Positions 27,152 to 35,560 of a stretch of DNA of 64,000 nucleotides are shown piece after piece. The stretch spans positions 62,001-126,000 of the forward strand of contig CALVVU010000004.1 of NCBI GenBank assembly GCA_944363975.1, given 5' to 3'. The position numbers and the translations under genes were made by a program. Each line of letters begins with the position of its first letter. Position 1 is the first letter of the stretch. The notes under the pieces were generated by a model. The model did not search any database, had not been told where the DNA came from, and worked only from the letters and a program-made list of their open reading frames with translations. Source of the DNA: Candidatus Coprovivens excrementavium. Lineage in GTDB: Bacteria; Bacillota_I; Bacilli_A; RF39; UBA660.

Positions 27152-28060
27152 ATGAAAAAAAGATTTAAGTCTACAAAGAATAAATATTCTAAACCATTCA
27201 AAATAATATGTTTTCTTCTCATAATTTATATCTTTTTTAACTTATCATATAATTTAATTTACAATCTTTATTTATCCAAATTATCTAACAAAGACATAAT
27301 TGAACATATTATAAAAAACACTAAAAACAATAAAAGTTCTTCTAATATATTCGATAAATATCAAAATCCAACTCTTATTTTAAGCGAAGATTTTACTTTT
27401 AAAGATAAAGATGAAACAGCTAAAACAGTTAAGGAATTAAATGACGAATACGAAGTATATATTTATTCAACCCATGAAACAGAAAGCTATAGCGATAAAT
27501 ATTTAGAAGTGTATAATATAAAACCAACAGTCAAAACGATGAGCTATATTCTTAAAGATTATTTAAATGATCTTGGAATTAATGTCAAAGTTGAAGATCA
27601 AAGTGTAACAGATATTCTACATAACAATAATTGGTCATATAAATATAGTTACGAAGCATCCAAAAAATTAGCTGAACCATTTATCCAAGAAAATCCTTCA
27701 TTAAAGCTAATAATCGACTTACACCGTGACTCTTCATCTCTAGCTAAAACACTACTAACATATAATAAAGTTAATTATGCTCGTTTATTATTTGTCGTCG
27801 GTGCCGAACACGAAAATTACGAAGTAAACTACGAATTGGCTAATACTTTAAACGATTCTCTTAACGAGGAAATACCTAATATTACGCGTGGTATTATTAA
27901 AAAGAGTGGGGAAGGGGTTAATGGTATATATAATCAAGACTTAAGTCCTAAAAGTGTTCTAATCGAACTAGGAGGACAATATAATGAAATAGAAGAGTTA
28001 AATAATACTCTTAAAATTCTAGCTAAAATAATTTTAAAATACCTAGAAGGGATATCATGA
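27152..28060 (+). CDS. spoIIP: Stage II sporulation protein P
   Basis: 302 residues. N-terminal membrane anchor (about 18-40), then the SpoIIP hydrolase domain: VYIYSTHETESY (the THxxES block holding catalytic/zinc residues), LIIDLHRDSSS (family DxHRDS) and SVLIELGG. SpoIIP is an amidase/endopeptidase that with SpoIID and SpoIIM degrades septal peptidoglycan during engulfment. SD AAGGTGAT. The stop overlaps the next start as ATGA. Confidence 0.94.
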   Translation: MKKRFKSTKNKYSKPFKIICFLLIIYIFFNLSYNLIYNLYLSKLSNKDIIEHIIKNTKNNKSSSNIFDKYQNPTLILSEDFTFKDKDETAKTVKELNDEYEVYIYSTHETESYSDKYLEVYNIKPTVKTMSYILKDYLNDLGINVKVEDQSVTDILHNNNWSYKYSYEASKKLAEPFIQENPSLKLIIDLHRDSSSLAKTLLTYNKVNYARLLFVVGAEHENYEVNYELANTLNDSLNEEIPNITRGIIKKSGEGVNGIYNQDLSPKSVLIELGGQYNEIEELNNTLKILAKIILKYLEGIS

Positions 28061-28389
28061 AAAGTACAAAAAAAACGTGGATTAAATTTCGTCGTCTCCT
28101 CCTTCTTCTTTTTATAATTTATCTCATTAATTACTTTCAAGTAGAAAGTGGCAATTACATTGATGAATACCGCGAAAAAACAATTTTAACAGAACAAAGT
28201 ATTAAAGAATTCGAAAAAGATGTTCAAAATGGTCAATACGTTGATATTAAAGATTATACAACTAATAACAATGTTGATACATCAACACCTATTACCGATC
28301 TTGGTTACAATATTGGTTGTCAAGTCGATAATCTGCTAAACGAAAAAGTTGCCAAATTTTTCAATTACATTGGTAGTTTTTTCAAATAG
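28057..28389 (+). CDS. Small membrane-anchored protein downstream of spoIIP
   Basis: 110 residues with one membrane span (about 13-29) and a short hydrophilic extracytoplasmic part. Not recognised. It is translationally coupled to spoIIP, the position held by yqxA in Bacillus, so a YqxA-like sporulation role is an inference from position only. Confidence 0.6.
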   Translation: MKSTKKTWIKFRRLLLLLFIIYLINYFQVESGNYIDEYREKTILTEQSIKEFEKDVQNGQYVDIKDYTTNNNVDTSTPITDLGYNIGCQVDNLLNEKVAKFFNYIGSFFK

Positions 28390-28397
28390 TAGACATA

Positions 28398-28427
28398 TTG
28401 ACCTTAAATATTAAAATATGATATAAT
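28398..28427 (+). promoter_or_regulatory. Sigma-A promoter
   Basis: TTGACC (28398-28403), 18-base spacer, TATAAT (28422-28427), 23 bases before the next ATG. Confidence 0.65.
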
Positions 28428-28450
28428 TCACTCCTTAAGGAGGAATAATA

Positions 28451-29065
28451 ATGCCATATAATGACGAAAAAACATACTTGTTAGTTATCAAAAGAAACAA
28501 CAACGATTACTTGCCACTAGAATGGCATCTAACCTCTTACTATAACGGTGAAAATTTATCTACTATTGAAGGAATTGATAGTTTCACATCTAAAATAACA
28601 AAAGCAGAACTATTAGCTGAAGTTCTAAAATTAAATATGATTGATAGCGATGAAAAATTTCTTGATTTTGCCATTATTTATTACGAAAAAGGCAAAAATC
28701 GTGAAGAAAAAGAAGGAACTATCTTTTTAGAAGACCAAATAGATTTAAATACCGAAAATTTTATAAATTATATTGCAAAAGCAGTAGAAGATAAGATTTT
28801 TTTAAATCAATTATATAATGCCTGTTACTCTAAAAAAGAAGAACAAGCTCTTACTGAATTTAAATTTATTCTTAAAAATATAAATTATTTTATAAATCGT
28901 GGACACAATGCTGTTTACGCTGCATTATCTATTTTTAATAAAATATCCTATCTTCAAAAAAGAGATATTATGATAAAAGTTATAAGAAAATTAAATAATC
29001 ATGAACACGATAATAAACAAATTCTAAAAAAAGAATCATTCTCATATGAAGGAAAAGTTGCTTAA
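28451..29065 (+). CDS. Hypothetical cytoplasmic protein
   Basis: 204 residues, no signal or membrane segment. Mixed N-terminal half and helical C-terminal half (about 100-190). Not recognised. Strong SD AAGGAGG and its own promoter show it is a real, probably housekeeping, gene of this lineage. Next gene follows after about 50 bases in the same direction. Confidence 0.6.
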   Translation: MPYNDEKTYLLVIKRNNNDYLPLEWHLTSYYNGENLSTIEGIDSFTSKITKAELLAEVLKLNMIDSDEKFLDFAIIYYEKGKNREEKEGTIFLEDQIDLNTENFINYIAKAVEDKIFLNQLYNACYSKKEEQALTEFKFILKNINYFINRGHNAVYAALSIFNKISYLQKRDIMIKVIRKLNNHEHDNKQILKKESFSYEGKVA

Positions 29066-29113
29066 ATAATATTTATATATTATAATCAAGGCAGATTAAG
29101 GGGATGATGTTGG

Positions 29114-29710
29114 ATGTTTTTCTACGATGTCGATAGTGCTAAAGAATATTTATTAACTCGCGGTGGATATGAAGACTCCGGTCGTTTATCACGCCGAAAT
29201 TACCGAAGCTATGAAGAATACGCCAAAGTCATTAAAAGAATTGCTCAAAGCGTTAGTGAAAAGCTAGAAATTTATCCATCAGAAATACATAACTATTTAT
29301 TAAGCCATCCAGAAGCAGCTTATTATTCTCTAAAAGAACTAAAAGCAATGACTTATATTGAATTAAGCTCTCTTCGTAAATCATTAGGAATAAGCAAACG
29401 AAAAACAAAAACTTCTCAAAAAGTTACATCAACAGCTAAAGCTCCAAAAGAAACAATTTCTGAAGCTAAACAAGTATTTCAAAGCGAATCAGTTTCAACC
29501 TCTGCCAAAAAGATTTATTTGTCGAGTTTACAACACGACATAGAGTTTGCTGTCCAACCAAACGATGATCCACAAATTTTGACAGTCGAAGAAATAATTC
29601 AAATGTATGGTGAAGACTTACCAAGCATAGAATATCTAATGAACCAAGGAATAGTTCCAATTAGTTCAATAGAATATGAAGAAGTACGTCGCAAGAAATT
29701 AGAACTCTAA
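29114..29710 (+). CDS. Hypothetical protein with a disordered middle
   Basis: 198 residues. Helical N-terminus (1-90), a Lys/Thr/Ser/Ala-rich linker (about 95-130) and an acidic C-terminal region (ILTVEEIIQMYGEDLPSIEYL). Not recognised. A second ATG at 29106 is out of frame. It shares the transcript of the gene before it. Confidence 0.58.
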   Translation: MFFYDVDSAKEYLLTRGGYEDSGRLSRRNYRSYEEYAKVIKRIAQSVSEKLEIYPSEIHNYLLSHPEAAYYSLKELKAMTYIELSSLRKSLGISKRKTKTSQKVTSTAKAPKETISEAKQVFQSESVSTSAKKIYLSSLQHDIEFAVQPNDDPQILTVEEIIQMYGEDLPSIEYLMNQGIVPISSIEYEEVRRKKLEL

Positions 29711-29721
29711 TTTCTTTTTTT
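29693..29721 (+). terminator. Terminator before xerC
   Basis: AAGAAATTAG / CTAATTTCTT with AACT loop and seven T, overlapping the stop codon. Confidence 0.8.
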
Positions 29722-29754
29722 ATTATACTTTGTTATAATAAAATAGGTGATAAT

Positions 29755-30675
29755 ATGAAATCAGATCTCGAAAAAAATATTTCCCAATTTATTACATATT
29801 TAACTAGCGAAATACGATATTCTCCAAATACTTCAACTAGTTATCAAAACGATTTATTCGAATATCAAAAGTTTATTATCAAATTTAAAATAGATTATTG
29901 TAACATATCAAAAGATCAAATAAGAGAATATTTAAAATATTTAGATCAACTAAAGTACTCCAAAAGTACTATATCTCGTAATCTAAGTGCTTTACGTCAT
30001 TTCTACTCATATTTAGAAATAAATAATAAAGTAAAAACTAATCCATTTAAAAGTATTCATAATCCAAAGAAAGACAAAAAATTACCTAATTTTCTTCAAC
30101 CAGATGAACTTCAAAAAATATTTGATTCATTAAAAATAGAAACACCCCTCGAAATAAGAAATCGTCTTATTGTCGAGTTACTATATGCAACAGGTTTAAG
30201 AGTATCAGAATTAACTGATATAAAATTATCTTCAATTGATATTAATAATCATGAAATCAAAGTTCGTGGTAAAGGTAACAAAGAACGTATTGTTTACTTT
30301 GGAGATTATGCAGAAAAATATTTAAGACTATATTTAGAAACAGCAAGACCCTTACTAATCAAGAAAAACAAAAGCGATTATCTCTTCCTAAACAATACTG
30401 GAACTAATTTAAGTACTCGTGGAGTTGAAGAGATAATTGATAAAATAGTTAGAGAATCATCCCTAAAACATAATATTTCTCCTCATGTACTGCGCCATAC
30501 TTTCGCAACAGATATGCTGAATAATGGTGCTGATTTAAAAAGTGTTCAAGAATTACTTGGTCATGCTTCTTTATCTACAACACAAATATATACTCACATA
30601 ACAAACGAACGTTTACGAAGTGTATATTTAAAAACATTTCCTCGTCAACAAGAAAAAGTTGACAAGCTAAAATAA
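29755..30675 (+). CDS. xerC: Tyrosine recombinase XerC/XerD type
   Basis: 306 residues. SAM-like core-binding domain (1-105), catalytic domain with Arg149, Lys173, His244, Arg247 (HVLRHTF), His270 (LLGHASLS) and Tyr279 (TQIYTHI): all catalytic residues are present. Length fits chromosomal XerC/D rather than phage integrases. A second Xer gene is at 60741-61643 next to a dif site, so these two may be the XerC/XerD pair; which is which is not certain. The promoter of the following leader RNA overlaps its last codons. Confidence 0.9.
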   Translation: MKSDLEKNISQFITYLTSEIRYSPNTSTSYQNDLFEYQKFIIKFKIDYCNISKDQIREYLKYLDQLKYSKSTISRNLSALRHFYSYLEINNKVKTNPFKSIHNPKKDKKLPNFLQPDELQKIFDSLKIETPLEIRNRLIVELLYATGLRVSELTDIKLSSIDINNHEIKVRGKGNKERIVYFGDYAEKYLRLYLETARPLLIKKNKSDYLFLNNTGTNLSTRGVEEIIDKIVRESSLKHNISPHVLRHTFATDMLNNGADLKSVQELLGHASLSTTQIYTHITNERLRSVYLKTFPRQQEKVDKLK

Positions 30676-30687
30676 ATATGCTATTTT
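30659..30687 (+). promoter_or_regulatory. Promoter of the tandem leader RNA
   Basis: TTGACA (30659-30664), 17-base spacer, TGC-TATTTT extended -10 (30682-30687). The -35 lies in the last codons of xerC. Start expected near 30694, exactly before the first structured element. Confidence 0.7.
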
Positions 30688-30693
30688 CTAAAC

Positions 30694-30785
30694 AAGTGAG
30701 AGCACATAAGTTTTAAAACGAGCTGTGCTGGGCGAAGAACCTACACGTATTACGGAGTCACGAATTATTTATTCGTGGCTTTTTT
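30694..30785 (+). promoter_or_regulatory. Structured leader RNA, copy 1 (riboswitch-like, with terminator)
   Basis: P1 GTGA (30696-30699) pairs with TCAC (30758-30761). P2 AGCACA/TGTGCT (30701-30706 with 30724-30729). P3 GGG/CCT around CGAAGAA (30730-30742). ACA linker, P4 CGT/ACG (30746-30754), then GGAGTCAC. The 3' arm of P1 is also the 5' arm of a terminator, GTCACGAAT / ATTCGTGGC (30757-30779) with six T, so the two folds exclude each other. Copy 2 at 30959 preserves every helix with changed bases. I do not recognise the class. Confidence 0.55.
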
Positions 30786-30831
30786 ATATCTTTTAAAGTT
30801 TACGAATAAACAAGAAAGAGAGGTGATATTT

Positions 30832-30984
30832 ATGATTAAACTACTTTGGTCAAAAGTCGGTTATACCTTTATGCAATATTTAAAATTTAATGTACGAACA
30901 ATAAGAAGTATGTTTATTTTGTCAATCATAAATATACCTTCATATATTCGTACTCTTGGTGAGTATGTATACAAAGCTACATAG
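30832..30984 (+). CDS. 50-residue basic, hydrophobic small protein
   Basis: Starts at ATG 30832 with SD GAGAGGTGA. Peptide begins MIKLLWSKVGYTFMQYLKF and contains IRSMFILSIINIPSYIR; aromatic and hydrophobic with many Lys/Arg, possibly membrane-interacting. It lies between two copies of the leader RNA; its last eight codons form the 5' half of copy 2. It may be a leader peptide or the regulated product. Not recognised. Confidence 0.5.
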   Translation: MIKLLWSKVGYTFMQYLKFNVRTIRSMFILSIINIPSYIRTLGEYVYKAT

Positions 30985-31042
30985 GGAACTATAATTCCTA
31001 CACGATTTAATCGGAGTCACATCTTTATATGTGACTCTTTTT
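30959..31042 (+). promoter_or_regulatory. Structured leader RNA, copy 2 (with terminator)
   Basis: Same plan as copy 1: P1 GTGA (30959-30962) with TCAC (31017-31020); P2 TATGTA/TACATA (30964-30969 with 30978-30983); P3 GGGAA/TTCCT (30984-30999); ACA; P4 CGA/TCG (31003-31013); GGAGTCAC. Terminator GAGTCACAT / ATGTGACTC (31014-31037) plus five T again uses the P1 3' arm. It overlaps the end of the 50-aa gene and lies 43 bases before the nucleotidyltransferase gene. Confidence 0.55.
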
Positions 31043-31085
31043 GTTTACTTAAAAGATAAAAAAAAGAATAAAAGGAGGTGCCAAA

Positions 31086-31823
31086 ATGTGGAAACTAGCA
31101 CTAAAAAAATTTATTGAGCCATATTTAAAAGATGAAGAAGTTGAAGCAATTCTTTTAGTTGGCAGCTATGCCGTTAATAATCAAAATCAATTTAGTGACA
31201 TAGACGTTTATATAATCCTAAACGATAATGCCGAATATAGAGAAAGAGGCAATAAAAAAATAGATGATTATTTAATTGAATACTTTATCAATCCAGTTCA
31301 TTTAGTTCGTGAATATCTTCAAAACGACAAACGTGGGCATGGTGGAGCAATGGCCAATATGCTACTAAAAGGGAAAATTATTATTGACCGTCATAATATT
31401 ATCCCTGATCTTCAAAAAGAAGCCCAAATAGCCAAAAAAATCAAGCCCGCCAAAGATCCTATGAAATATTATGCTTGTTGGCATGCATTTGATGAATATC
31501 TAGCTGCTGCATATCACAACGAACTTCAATACTATTTATGCTTAAAATACTTAGTTGAATGTTATTTAGCTAATAATGGTTATTGCATATTACCAGAACA
31601 AAAAATAGAAAAATTTTTTAAAGATGATAAATATCGTGCTAATTATGATATCGGAGATTTTCCAAATAATGAATTTAATCATCTAGTAATAAAATGTTTT
31701 GATTATCCTAATCGTCATAATCTGCAAAATTTACACGACTTTGTAATTGCTGATGGCCAATTTGATATTCAAAATTTTGCATTACGCAATCAAATTCCTA
31801 AATTAAAGAAAGGAGGTTTATAA
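31086..31823 (+). CDS. Nucleotidyltransferase-fold protein
   Basis: 245 residues. MNT/pol-beta signature: GS at 26-27 and DxD at 38-40 (VGSYAVNN, FSDIDVYIIL). The C-terminal part is helical (about 120-200), as in aminoglycoside nucleotidyltransferases. It may adenylylate a small molecule or antibiotic; not provable here. Strong SD AAAGGAGGTG. It is first in a coupled operon with two acetyltransferases and an ABC transporter, downstream of an attenuator-like leader. Confidence 0.72.
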   Translation: MWKLALKKFIEPYLKDEEVEAILLVGSYAVNNQNQFSDIDVYIILNDNAEYRERGNKKIDDYLIEYFINPVHLVREYLQNDKRGHGGAMANMLLKGKIIIDRHNIIPDLQKEAQIAKKIKPAKDPMKYYACWHAFDEYLAAAYHNELQYYLCLKYLVECYLANNGYCILPEQKIEKFFKDDKYRANYDIGDFPNNEFNHLVIKCFDYPNRHNLQNLHDFVIADGQFDIQNFALRNQIPKLKKGGL

Positions 31824-32407
31824 TGGAACATTTAAAATATGTAATTCCTAATATGGAATACGAAGAACAAGCTAAAGAATATATCGATGAACACCATCGA
31901 TATAATTCTCAAATCAATGGCTCAGGTGGTTTAAATCGCTACATCGATAACTATCCAGCATGGTTAACAAAAATAGAACAAGAACGCCATCCAGAACCAA
32001 ATGAAGCCCGAGTCCCTACAGATACTTACTACTTAGTTCGCGAAGAAGATAATCATATTGTTGGTATGATTAATATTAGACATTATTTAAATAAAAAATT
32101 ATCTGAATGTGGAGGACATATCGGTTATGGAATTCGTCCTAGTGAACGTCAAAAAGGTTATAACAAAATAAATCTTTACTTAGCACTATTACGTTGCCAA
32201 GAATTAGGTTTAAAAGAAGTTTACTTAGATTGCGAATGCAACAACCCAGGTTCATATAAAACTATGGAAGCCTTAGGCGGAATCCGAATAAAAGAATACT
32301 CATCAGAAAATTATTCTAATAAAATATATCGTTACATAATCTACGTTGATGCTGCCATTGAAAACTATCGTCACGAATATGAACCTAAAATATTAAAAAG
32401 GAGGTAA
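31823..32407 (+). CDS. GNAT family acetyltransferase
   Basis: 194 residues. Motif A as GYGIRPSERQKGYNKINLYLAL, which fits the Q/RxxGxG/A acetyl-CoA loop in divergent form, and the following DCECNNPGSYKTMEALGG motif. SD AAAGGAGG lies in the end of the previous gene; start overlaps that stop. Substrate unknown. Confidence 0.8.
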   Translation: MEHLKYVIPNMEYEEQAKEYIDEHHRYNSQINGSGGLNRYIDNYPAWLTKIEQERHPEPNEARVPTDTYYLVREEDNHIVGMINIRHYLNKKLSECGGHIGYGIRPSERQKGYNKINLYLALLRCQELGLKEVYLDCECNNPGSYKTMEALGGIRIKEYSSENYSNKIYRYIIYVDAAIENYRHEYEPKILKRR

Positions 32408-32409
32408 TC

Positions 32410-32868
32410 ATGGAAATAACTAAACCAAATATCAATGATTTTAATGAAATCCATTCAATATTTGAAGAAGTACACAACCTTCACCAACAGAATAGACCAG
32501 ATTTATTCAAAACTAAAAGTCATTTTACTAAAGAAGAATTTCAAAATATATTAAATGATTCAAACCAAATATTTCTCGTTATAAAAAATAAACATATTGA
32601 AGGTTTTATTCATGCTACTATAAATAATAAAAGTAGTAATAATACTATTCACTACAAAAATTTATTTATATCATCATTTGGTATCAAAAAAGAATATCAA
32701 AATACTGGCCTAGGAAGCAAATTAATTCAAGAATTAAAAAAAATAGCAATCAATCAAAAATGTGATAATATTATTTTAAATGTATGGTCATTTAATGATA
32801 GCGCTATAGCATTTTATCTAAAACATGGTTTTAAGGAACAAAGAAAAATAATGGAAATAAAATTATAA
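32410..32868 (+). CDS. GNAT family acetyltransferase
   Basis: 152 residues. Clear motif A: FGIKKEYQNTGLGSKLIQEL (QxxGxG), then LNVWSFNDSAIAFYLKHGFKEQ. Typical of small-molecule or protein N-acetyltransferases. Starts two bases after the previous gene with SD AAAGGAGG. A different GNAT subfamily from its neighbour. Confidence 0.88.
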   Translation: MEITKPNINDFNEIHSIFEEVHNLHQQNRPDLFKTKSHFTKEEFQNILNDSNQIFLVIKNKHIEGFIHATINNKSSNNTIHYKNLFISSFGIKKEYQNTGLGSKLIQELKKIAINQKCDNIILNVWSFNDSAIAFYLKHGFKEQRKIMEIKL

Positions 32869-32884
32869 ATAAAGGAGTGTGAGT

Positions 32885-33865
32885 ATGAAAGCTATCGAAG
32901 TAAAAAATCTATCTAAAACATTTAAAACTAAAGTAAAAGAAACTGGTTTAAAAGGTAGTTTAAAAGCTATAATAAAACCAAAATATAACACCAAAAAAGC
33001 CGTTAATAACATAAGCTTTTCTATTGAAAAAGGTGAAATAATTGCTTTTATCGGCCCAAACGGAGCAGGTAAATCTACTACTATCAAAATGCTAACTGGT
33101 ATTCTATTTCCCACTAAAGGTGAAATTAATATCATGGGTATAAACCCTCAACACAATCGTAAAAAATTAGCCTATAAAATAGGTACCGTTTTTGGACAAA
33201 AAGAACAGCTATGGATTCATTTAACACCATATGATAACTTTAAATTCTTTGGTGCTATCTATGATGTTCCAGAACAAATAATAAACAAACGAATTGCTGA
33301 ATATAAAGAAATATTTGAACTAGACGAATTTATCAATACCCCAGTACGTAGTTTATCGCTAGGACAAAGAATGATATGTGAAATAGTTGCTTCTCTAATT
33401 CATGAACCATCTATTCTTTTTCTAGATGAACCAACAATCGGACTTGATCCTGTAATCAAAGAAAAAATTAGAGTATTTATAAAACGACTAAATAAAGAAA
33501 AGAAAACAACAATCTTTCTAACCAGTCATGATGTAGGTGACATCGAAAAACTATGTAAGAGAGTAATCATCGTTAATAATGGTAAAATAGTTCTAGATGA
33601 TTCAATGGAAAATCTAAAATACCATTATTTAAATAAAAAGATAGTCGAAGCCAAAATGAATACTAAAATAAATCTAACTGATGTCGAAGGAATAAGTATT
33701 ATCAAAGATAAAGACTATAATCTAAAACTAGAAGTAGATTTAACTAAAAAAAATATTAGTGATGCTATAAAATTATTAAATCCCGATAATATAATTGATA
33801 TCAATATATCTAATATTCCACTAGAAACAATAATCAGTTCAATATATAAAGGAACAAAATCATGA
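32885..33865 (+). CDS. ABC transporter ATPase (ABC-2 type, drug/lipid export class)
   Basis: 326 residues from ATG 32885 (SD AAAGGAG). Walker A GPNGAGKS, signature SLGQRMICE, Walker B ILFLDEPTIGLDP, H-loop TSHDVGDIE. The N-terminal insert with KETGLKGSLKAIIKPKY marks the family paired with two six-helix permeases (YadG/viologen-exporter-like). C-terminal ~80-residue regulatory domain. Confidence 0.85.
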   Translation: MKAIEVKNLSKTFKTKVKETGLKGSLKAIIKPKYNTKKAVNNISFSIEKGEIIAFIGPNGAGKSTTIKMLTGILFPTKGEINIMGINPQHNRKKLAYKIGTVFGQKEQLWIHLTPYDNFKFFGAIYDVPEQIINKRIAEYKEIFELDEFINTPVRSLSLGQRMICEIVASLIHEPSILFLDEPTIGLDPVIKEKIRVFIKRLNKEKKTTIFLTSHDVGDIEKLCKRVIIVNNGKIVLDDSMENLKYHYLNKKIVEAKMNTKINLTDVEGISIIKDKDYNLKLEVDLTKKNISDAIKLLNPDNIIDINISNIPLETIISSIYKGTKS

Positions 33866-34650
33866 AAAAATATCTATATATCATGAAAACAACATTCAAC
33901 GATTCAATTCAATACATAAGCAGTTTATTTATTCGCTTTATAGGTTTTGCCATTACAATGAGTATTCTCCTTAGTTTATGGACCTTTATCTATCAAGATA
34001 GTACAACTATCAATGGTTATACTCTAAAAGAAATGTTTTGGTACTTATTATTAGCTGAAACTATAACTTTCGGAAGCAATAGTCCAGTTGCCACAAAAGA
34101 AGTAAAAAACTGCATCAAAAGTGGAAATATAGCTTATCAAATAAATAAACCATATCATTATATTATTTATAGTATATCTAAATACTTTGCTGATACCTTA
34201 ATAAGATTCATCGCTTTTGCTATAATCTCTACCATACTAGGATTAATCTATGTTGGTCCAATCGATAATGTTTCACTTATTTCTTTTGTATCATGTATAC
34301 CAATCTTTTTATTAGCTGTTCTTATAACTGGAATGATAAAAGTTTTAATAAGTTTAACATCATTCTGGGTAGAAGATTCCCATCCTTTCCAAATGATTTA
34401 TAGTAAATTTATTTTGATATTCGGTATCTTCTTTCCTATTGAAATGTTTCCTAAAACAATAGGTAATATATTAAGATATACCCCTATATATAGTGTCAGC
34501 TATGGCCCAGCAAAATTAATGCTATCTTTTAATTCATCATTCTTTTTAAATATCATAATAACACAAATAATAACTATTATAATAATCAGTATAATTATTA
34601 ATATTGTCTATCGAAGAGGGGTGAGAAAACTAAATGTTAACGGAGGTTAA
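33862..34650 (+). CDS. ABC-2 family permease, subunit 1
   Basis: 262 residues with six membrane spans, beginning MKKYLYIMKTTFNDSIQYIS. The segment LIRFIAFAIISTILGLIYVG and the ILRYTPIYSVSYGPAKLML ending are typical of the ABC2_membrane_6 family. It overlaps the ATPase stop (ATGA) and the second permease, consistent with a heterodimeric channel. Confidence 0.8.
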   Translation: MKKYLYIMKTTFNDSIQYISSLFIRFIGFAITMSILLSLWTFIYQDSTTINGYTLKEMFWYLLLAETITFGSNSPVATKEVKNCIKSGNIAYQINKPYHYIIYSISKYFADTLIRFIAFAIISTILGLIYVGPIDNVSLISFVSCIPIFLLAVLITGMIKVLISLTSFWVEDSHPFQMIYSKFILIFGIFFPIEMFPKTIGNILRYTPIYSVSYGPAKLMLSFNSSFFLNIIITQIITIIIISIIINIVYRRGVRKLNVNGG

Positions 34651-35428
34651 AAATAATTTAAAAATAATGTTTCTATCATTAAAATATAATCTAATTAGAG
34701 TAATGGAAAATAGGGTTTCTTTCCTAACTTCTGTAAGTATGATGATTTTTAATAATGCATCATTCATAATCCAATGGTTAACAATTTTCGGCCTAGTAAA
34801 ATATATTGGCTCATATACTTTAAATGATGTCATGTTATTTTGGGCTATATCAAGTGGATCTTATGGTTTAACAAACATTCTATTTAACGGAGCCAACAAA
34901 ATACCTGAATATATCGAAAATGGTAAGTTAGATGCTTACTTAGTTATGCCTAAAAATGTTTTATGCCACGTAATAACATCTAGTACTGAACCATCAGCAT
35001 GGGGAGATCTTATATATGGATATATTGCCCTTATAATATTTAATTTCAGTATCAAAAATATATTCTTATATTCACTACTAATTATAATAGGAGCTTTAAT
35101 CTACGCTAGTTTTATCATAATTTGCAATTCATTCACTTTCTATTTTATTAGATTTAGTGAAACATCCGAAATATTAAAAGATATTTTTATTAATGGCAGT
35201 TTATATCCAGATGTAATATTTAACAGAGCTATTAAAATTATCTTCTTTACCTTGATTCCATGTGCTTTAGCATCATGGATTCCAGTTCATTTAATAATTG
35301 AATTTAATATTTATCATTTTATTATATTAATTCTAGCAACTATCGTTTTAATAATTATAGCTTTCTGTCTATTCTATCGTGGATTAAAAAATTACACTTC
35401 ATCTAATTTGATGGAAGCTAGAAGTTAA
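34634..35428 (+). CDS. ABC-2 family permease, subunit 2
   Basis: 264 residues, six spans, homologous in layout to the previous gene and related to the DUF990 permeases that pair with this ATPase class (SFLTSVSMMIFNNASFIIQW, ENGKLDAYLVMPKNVL). Start overlaps subunit 1 by 17 bases. It ends the operon. Confidence 0.8.
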   Translation: MLTEVKNNLKIMFLSLKYNLIRVMENRVSFLTSVSMMIFNNASFIIQWLTIFGLVKYIGSYTLNDVMLFWAISSGSYGLTNILFNGANKIPEYIENGKLDAYLVMPKNVLCHVITSSTEPSAWGDLIYGYIALIIFNFSIKNIFLYSLLIIIGALIYASFIIICNSFTFYFIRFSETSEILKDIFINGSLYPDVIFNRAIKIIFFTLIPCALASWIPVHLIIEFNIYHFIILILATIVLIIIAFCLFYRGLKNYTSSNLMEARS

Positions 35429-35480
35429 ATAATGTAAAATCATTACTAAAGCCTAAGAAATATCTGTAAAAATGATGTCA

Positions 35481-35505
35481 AAACAGGAGATAATATCTCC
35501 TGTTT
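35481..35505 (+). terminator. Probable terminator of the ABC operon
   Basis: AAACAGGAGA / TCTCCTGTTT ten-pair stem with a TAATA loop; the T tract is short, so efficiency is uncertain. Confidence 0.55.
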
Positions 35506-35560
35506 AGTCATTATACTGATATAATATTTTTGTGACATAATATGCAAGGGAGGAAACATT

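Noticed and set aside
30694-30785. SRP RNA, tRNA or 6S RNA identity for the leader element
   Set aside because: No SRP tetraloop/GGAA core, no cloverleaf or CCA end, and a second similar copy with terminator follows.
30775-30831. Longer 69-aa form of the small protein starting at 30775
   Set aside because: That start lies in the terminator arm without an SD; ATG 30832 has a good SD.
35528-35560. An ATG upstream of the ppdK GTG
   Set aside because: The ATG in CATAATATGCAAGG is out of frame and precedes the SD; GTG 35561 is well placed.
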